A stretch of DNA of 28,463 bases from an uncultured Muribaculaceae bacterium (GTDB taxonomy: Bacteria > Bacteroidota > Bacteroidia > Bacteroidales > Muribaculaceae): NCBI GenBank assembly GCA_910583795.1, contig CAJTZQ010000045.1:1-28463 (forward strand), in the 5' to 3' direction. Positions 24,962 through 28,463 of the stretch are shown in pieces. Within the stretch, counting starts at the first letter, position 1; the number at the start of each line of letters is the position of its first letter. A program made the position numbers and the translations under genes. The notes below the pieces were generated by a model. It searched no databases, had not been told where the DNA came from, and worked only from the letters and a program-made list of their open reading frames with translations.

Positions 24962-27265
24962 ATGAAACATGTTAATAAATGGATATTTTGTATGATGTTT
25001 CCGACAATTGCATCATTCGGTGCCGAAGCGGAAATACATCATCAGAATCCGGTTGCAAAGCCTGAACAAAGTGTAACTGTCGGGAATGCGCGTTTCACAG
25101 TTCTGACTCCTCAGTTGGTGAGGATAGAATACAATGATTCAGGTAAGTTTGAAGACCGTGCCACTTTTCTTGCAGTGAATCGCGATTTCCCTGCAGTTGC
25201 CTATTCTGTAAGTGACTCTGCCGGACATACTGTAATAAATACCGGACAATTACGCATAGCTTACAGGAACGGAAGTGACGCAAGAAAACCTGACAACCTC
25301 AACATAAATGTATGTACGGAATCAGGACTTAAAAAATGGCATCCGGGAATGGAAGAGCCAAATAATCTCAAAGGGACTTACCGCACTCTTGACGGCAATA
25401 ATGGCGACAGCCACCGTAAATTTATGGAAAATGGACCGATATCCCGCGACGGTTGGGCTGTGGTCGACGACTCCCCTAAAGCCAAACGCGGAGATGGAAG
25501 CCGGTCTCTGATTTTCGAGAAGTCTGTTGATGGAATACCATGGGTGGCATCCCGCCCTGCCGATGACAGCATGGACATATATTTCTTCGGCTATGGTCAC
25601 AATTATAAGAAAGCTATCGGCGATTACACCTCCCTGGCAGGTAAGACACCGTTGCCTCCACGTTTCACATTCGGATACTGGTATAGCAAATATGACGGCT
25701 ACACGTCTGACGATTTCCGGGCAATAGCCAAAGCATTGAAAGACAATGATATTAATTCCGATGTCATCATATTCGATATGGACTGGCATTACAACGGTCG
25801 TGAAGAATCGGGGGGACGCGGAGGATGGACCGGATGGACTTGGAATTCAAACCTGATACCGGATCCCGACCAACTCATCGCCGACATGCATTCGCAAGGA
25901 TTAAGGGTGGCATTGAATCTTCATCCAGCTTCCGGTGTCGCTCCCGACGAAGACATTTTTGAGGCAATGCGTCTCGAGGTTCAACCGGACAGTGCAAAGA
26001 CCCGCAAGATAGACTGGGCTATACAAGACAGTACATTCTATCGTTCTTTCTTCAAGCATTTCATTCGTAACGAAGAGGCTCGGGGTGTGGATTTCTGGTG
26101 GCTCGACTGGCAGCAGAAACTCGTGAACCCTAAAATCGACGGACTGGGTGAGACATTCTGGCTCAATCATGTATTTTTCAACGATATGGCAAACAACCGT
26201 GACCGCCGACCCGTGATTTTCCATAGGTGGGGAGGTCTTGGAAGCCACCGTTATCAGATCGGTTTCTCGGGAGACACTTATATCAATTATCCCACCCTTG
26301 AGTTTCAACCGTATTTCACATCGACCTCCTCAAATGTATGTTATGGGTATTGGGGTCATGACCTTGGGGGCCATATGATTCCCAAAGATTCCGATCAGGA
26401 TCCCAATGATCCGGAACTGGTGTTGAGATGGGTGCAATATGGTGTCTTCACACCAATATTCAGGACACATGCCACCCGTGACGACCGGATCGAGCGCCGT
26501 ATATGGACATATCCCAATTTCCCCCTGCTTAAGGAATCTGTAAAACTCAGATATGCCCTCCTTCCATATATTTATACCATGGCACGCAAATGTTATGACA
26601 CAGGTATATCCCTTACAAGACCTCTATATTATGAATATCCTGAACTTGAAGAGGCATACACCAATGAAACCCAATACTTTTTCGGGGATGACATCCTTGT
26701 GGCGCCTATTTTTAAGAAGGGAAACAATGGCATTAGTGAAAAGACATTATGGTTGCCTGAGGGACAATGGTACTCCCCCTCTCATTCCAAGATGATAGAC
26801 GGAGGAAAGGAAGTGACGATGAAATTTACTCACAGCCAATTCCCCTGGTTTATCAGGAAAGGTGCCGTGATTGTGACAAATCCCCCAGAACTGAAACATG
26901 CCTCGGAACAATCTGACCGTCTTATCATTAATTTTTATGGCTTAGCACCGGGAAGCTGTGATTTATATGAAGATTCAGGCGACAGTAAGGATTATGCCAC
27001 TGAATTTGCCACAACCCGTATATCCCAATCGGGCAAAGGGAAAAAATGGGTATACACCATGGCTCCCCGCAAAGGCAATTATGAGAACATGCCGGCAAAT
27101 AAAGATTGCATTGTAAGGATATATGACTGTCCCGAACAGGAGAGTTTAAAGCTAAACGGTAAAAATATGGAAACATCCTACAATCCGGTCTCACAGATAT
27201 TGGAGATAACCATACCGAAAGTTGATTGTTCCAAAGGTTTTAAATTGAAGATTGAATATAAGTGA
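24962..27265 (+). CDS. Glycoside hydrolase family 31 enzyme (767 aa)
   Basis: A signal peptide (about 1-23) is followed by a galactose-mutarotase-like N-terminal sandwich and a TIM barrel beginning about residue 233 (PPRFTFGYWYSKYDGYTSDDF). The nucleophile candidate is Asp382 in VDFWWLDWQQ and the acid/base candidate is Asp438 in IGFSGDTYINYP. Also present are IIFDMDWH, YGYWGHDLGGH and the retained arginine/histidine pair in PIFRTHATRD. The C-terminal part (INFYGLAPGSCDLYEDSGDS) matches a DUF5110-type domain. GH31 enzymes hydrolyse alpha-linked glucose, xylose or galactose, and this Bacteroidetes-type group is not tied to one of them by sequence alone. It is the last gene of the PUL operon, 4 bases after its neighbour. 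Confidence 0.93.
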   Translation: MKHVNKWIFCMMFPTIASFGAEAEIHHQNPVAKPEQSVTVGNARFTVLTPQLVRIEYNDSGKFEDRATFLAVNRDFPAVAYSVSDSAGHTVINTGQLRIAYRNGSDARKPDNLNINVCTESGLKKWHPGMEEPNNLKGTYRTLDGNNGDSHRKFMENGPISRDGWAVVDDSPKAKRGDGSRSLIFEKSVDGIPWVASRPADDSMDIYFFGYGHNYKKAIGDYTSLAGKTPLPPRFTFGYWYSKYDGYTSDDFRAIAKALKDNDINSDVIIFDMDWHYNGREESGGRGGWTGWTWNSNLIPDPDQLIADMHSQGLRVALNLHPASGVAPDEDIFEAMRLEVQPDSAKTRKIDWAIQDSTFYRSFFKHFIRNEEARGVDFWWLDWQQKLVNPKIDGLGETFWLNHVFFNDMANNRDRRPVIFHRWGGLGSHRYQIGFSGDTYINYPTLEFQPYFTSTSSNVCYGYWGHDLGGHMIPKDSDQDPNDPELVLRWVQYGVFTPIFRTHATRDDRIERRIWTYPNFPLLKESVKLRYALLPYIYTMARKCYDTGISLTRPLYYEYPELEEAYTNETQYFFGDDILVAPIFKKGNNGISEKTLWLPEGQWYSPSHSKMIDGGKEVTMKFTHSQFPWFIRKGAVIVTNPPELKHASEQSDRLIINFYGLAPGSCDLYEDSGDSKDYATEFATTRISQSGKGKKWVYTMAPRKGNYENMPANKDCIVRIYDCPEQESLKLNGKNMETSYNPVSQILEITIPKVDCSKGFKLKIEYK

Positions 27266-27351
27266 TTCAACCTCCGTTTAAATACACTCAAAGAAACACT
27301 ACTTTCGCAAGCACAACCTGAATCACTTTTAGTTTATTATCTTATTGAAAA

Positions 27352-27386
27352 TCCCCGGCTGGCGTTTTGAGAACGCTGACCGGGGA
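27352..27386. terminator. Bidirectional terminator between the PUL and the small-protein operon
   Basis: TCCCCGG...GCGTT (27352-27366) pairs with AACGC...CCGGGGA (27372-27386) around the loop TTGAG, with a small internal mismatch. It is followed by ATGTTTT on the plus strand and ATTTTC on the minus strand. It sits 87 bases beyond the GH31 stop codon and 26 bases beyond the stop of the convergent 35-aa gene, so it can end both transcripts. The same sequence motif recurs near 27932. Confidence 0.7.
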
Positions 27387-27411
27387 ATGTTTTAAAAATT
27401 TTAAGCCAACG

Positions 27412-27519
27412 CTATTCTTTAGCGTGTCGCTTTTCTTCTTTTCTGTCTTGGATGTAGTAGTAACCACCACTGACCAATGCAATGAGAGTCACGAAACTAC
27501 ACATAATGATGAAACCCAT
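27412..27519 (-). CDS. 35-aa single-pass membrane protein
   Basis: This small frame runs from MGFIIMCSFVTLIALVSGG through YYYIQDRKEEKRHAKE to a TAG. A hydrophobic helix (residues about 2-22) is followed by a strongly charged, Lys/Glu/Arg-rich tail. By the positive-inside rule the tail should be cytoplasmic. The start lies 6 bases after the stop of the upstream 71-aa membrane protein gene, so they form an operon. It is a good candidate for a real small protein because the composition is clearly membrane-like and the spacing is tight. Function unknown. Confidence 0.6.
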   Translation of the reverse strand: MGFIIMCSFVTLIALVSGGYYYIQDRKEEKRHAKE

Positions 27520-27525
27520 AATATA

Positions 27526-27741
27526 TTAATTTTGAGAGTTATTATTTCGTCTATTTCTGAAACCGCTTATAGGTCTGTCAGAAACCAAATATAAGCCAAT
27601 TAGAAGTGTCGCGGCAACAGAAATAATGCCAATAACATAAAGTACCCATGATTCAATTTCTCCAAATACCGATGAAAGAACCACCGCTGTTATGATATAT
27701 TTGGCTATATCCATAAGCCATTTGCCTAATTCTTTTCTCAT
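27526..27741 (-). CDS. 71-aa two-helix membrane protein (DUF6722-like)
   Basis: The product begins MRKELGKWLMDIAKYIITAVV. It has a first hydrophobic helix (about 12-28), a short acidic turn (FGEIESW) and a second helix (about 34-54), with a basic tail rich in Arg and Asn. The start at 27741 is preferred to an in-frame codon at 27765 because a well-formed promoter places the transcription start near 27756, inside the longer version. From memory it resembles the short Bacteroidales family DUF6722, of unknown function. This was not checked by search. It is first in a two-gene operon with a 35-aa membrane protein. Confidence 0.75.
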   Translation of the reverse strand: MRKELGKWLMDIAKYIITAVVLSSVFGEIESWVLYVIGIISVAATLLIGLYLVSDRPISGFRNRRNNNSQN

Positions 27742-27762
27742 GCTCTTGCTGTTTGGAGTATG

Positions 27763-27794
27763 CAAAAATAAGCATTATTACCGAGATAACCAAA
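27763..27794 (-). promoter_or_regulatory. Complete Bacteroidetes promoter of the small membrane-protein operon
   Basis: On the minus strand TTTG (27794-27791) at -33, a 20-base spacer and TATTTTTG (27770-27763) at -7 match the consensus exactly. Start of transcription is expected near 27756, giving a leader of about 15 nt to the ATG at 27741. Confidence 0.7.
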
Positions 27795-27827
27795 TAAAAT
27801 GCCTATTTGTTCATAGTTAACACACAA

Positions 27828-28067
27828 TTAATCAACATTTAGGGAACAATTGACGAGTCTCATGCCATCCATAATGAAACTCTTGAAGTATTTGAATTTA
27901 ATTCTTTTTCTTCCATATTTCATGTAAATCCCGGCTGGTGTTTTGAGAACGCTAACGGAAGTAATTTTATTCTTCACTATTGAATCAGATGCGTTTGTGG
28001 GAAGATATTTTCTTCCGGTCAGCCTGTAAATCTGCAAGAGTCTTCCGGATAAAACATTCAACTCAAT
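27828..28067 (-). pseudogene. Possible remnant of a secreted-protein C-terminal domain
   Basis: The minus-strand frame reads SGRLLQIYRLTGRKYLPT near its start and SVSVLKTPAGIYMKYGRKR later, ending in a TAA. The order I-Y-x-L-T-G-R then L-x-x-P-A-G-I-Y-x-x-x-G-x-K resembles the C-terminal sorting-type domain of many Bacteroidetes secreted proteins. There is no credible start: the open frame begins at a TTG inside the pckA terminator, and no upstream gene body is present. It may be a decayed tail or a chance frame through a repeat. The rest of 27795-28068 shows no gene. Confidence 0.25.
27932..27960. repeat. Second copy of the PUL-terminator hairpin motif
   Basis: CCGGCTGGTGTTTTGAGAAC followed by GCTAACGG corresponds to CCGGCTGGCGTTTTGAGAAC followed by GCTGACCGG at about 27355-27385. 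The GTTTTGAGAACGCT core is identical. Base changes weaken the stem of this copy, and no T-run follows. The similarity extends several bases on each side. Confidence 0.55.
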
Positions 28068-28068
28068 A

Positions 28069-28106
28069 AAAAAAGGACAGAAGACCAAAATCTTCTGTCC
28101 TTTTTT
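28069..28106 (-). terminator. Strong intrinsic terminator of pckA
   Basis: AAAAAAGGACAGAAGA (28069-28084) and TCTTCTGTCCTTTTTT (28091-28106) are perfect complements with a 6-base loop. On the minus strand the stem ends in a long U-run. It lies about 68 bases past the pckA stop codon. Confidence 0.85.
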
Positions 28107-28116
28107 ATTGTCTTAA

Positions 28117-28165
28117 TCACTAATGGACAATCACTAACGACTAATGACTAACCCACTAATGACTA
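28117..28165. repeat. Short ACTAATG-type micro-repeats in the pckA 3' UTR
   Basis: Variants of CACTAATGGAC, CACTAACGAC, ACTAATGACTA and CACTAATGACTA follow one another between the pckA stop and its terminator. The unit is about 7-11 bases and imperfect. Confidence 0.5.
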
Positions 28166-28173
28166 TAACTGTC

Positions 28174-28463
28174 TTAGAGTTTCGGACCTGCTGCTACAAG
28201 AGCCTTGCCTGCAGGATTGAACTCAAACTTCTTGAAGTTCTTGATAAACATCTCTGCGAGCTTGGTAGCCTTCTCGTTCCATACGGAAGCGTCGGCATAA
28301 GTGTCGCGCGGATCGAGGATCTTCGGATCTACACCGGGAAGTTCGGTAGGAACTGTGAAGTCGAAGATAGGAATCTGCTTTGTAGGAGCCTTCAGGATAG
28401 AACCGTCAAGGATAGCGTCGATGATGCCACGGGTGTCGCGGATAGAGATACGCTTGCCTGTGC
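28174..28463 (-). CDS. pckA: Phosphoenolpyruvate carboxykinase (ATP), C-terminal 96 residues
   Basis: The visible part reads RISIRDTRGIIDAILDGS, then FDFTVPTELPGVDPKILDPR, and ends AGKALVAAGPKL, the conserved C-terminus of ATP-dependent PEP carboxykinase, which interconverts oxaloacetate and PEP using ATP/ADP in the cytoplasm. In gut Bacteroidales it commonly works in the carboxylating direction during succinate formation. The N-terminal part, including the nucleotide-binding and metal-binding residues, lies outside the window, so intactness cannot be judged. The gene has its own terminator and no link to the PUL. Confidence 0.95.
   Translation of the reverse strand, partial: TGKRISIRDTRGIIDAILDGSILKAPTKQIPIFDFTVPTELPGVDPKILDPRDTYADASVWNEKATKLAEMFIKNFKKFEFNPAGKALVAAGPKL

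Noticed and set aside
27742..27765. Eight-codon N-terminal extension of the 71-aa membrane protein
   Set aside because: The -7 box overlaps this stretch and the start of transcription would lie inside it, so the ATG at 27741 is preferred.
28068..28088. TTG start extending the 27828-28067 remnant into the pckA terminator
   Set aside because: The start would fall inside a perfect terminator hairpin, so translation from there is unlikely.

Overview
The window looks like a chromosomal segment of a gut-type Bacteroidales bacterium. The evidence is a fused SecDF, a SusC/SusD pair next to a hybrid two-component regulator (HTCS), lipoboxes of the form x-S-S-C, and several exact matches to the Bacteroidetes -7 promoter box TAnnTTTG. 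The family (perhaps Muribaculaceae) is a guess. No rRNA, tRNA or CRISPR array was seen.

Layout. The left end (1-1035) holds a small minus-strand pair, a 59-aa protein followed by the start of a GNAT acetyltransferase, that resembles a toxin-antitoxin-like cassette. After it come a decayed alpha/beta hydrolase gene and structured non-coding DNA. Housekeeping genes follow: secDF (1036-4005, minus) with a long perfect hairpin terminator, a divergent 663-aa Ig-like lipoprotein (4242-6233) and a TetR-type regulator (6356-6958). A 147-bp MITE-like element (7028-7174) lies between the TetR gene and the convergent HTCS gene.

The centre is a complete polysaccharide utilization locus (PUL), 7177-27265. 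A 1325-aa HTCS (minus) is divergent from an apparent seven-gene operon: susC, susD, a 136-aa lipoprotein, two quite different DUF1680/GH127-type hydrolases, a 1126-aa protein with an N-terminal Rossmann/GATase-like domain and a C-terminal (alpha/alpha)6 hydrolase-like domain, and a GH31 enzyme. The inferred logic is that SusC/SusD and probably the small lipoprotein bind and import an oligosaccharide, which is trimmed in the periplasm or at the surface. The HTCS senses a breakdown product through its two-propeller sensor and activates the susC promoter. The two DUF1680 enzymes point to a glycan with beta-L-arabinofuranose or a related sugar, for example a plant pectin or hydroxyproline-rich glycoprotein glycan. 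The 1126-aa protein is the least familiar part and the best candidate for new biochemistry.

The HTCS-susC intergenic region contains a ~200-bp fold-back element with perfect 18-bp inverted ends. A good minus-strand promoter lies just outside it, so the HTCS transcript would carry the whole element in its leader.

The right end has a bidirectional terminator, a two-gene operon of very small membrane proteins (71 and 35 aa) with a textbook Bacteroidetes promoter, a probably decayed coding remnant that repeats the terminator motif, a strong terminator, and the 3' end of pckA (minus, running off the window).
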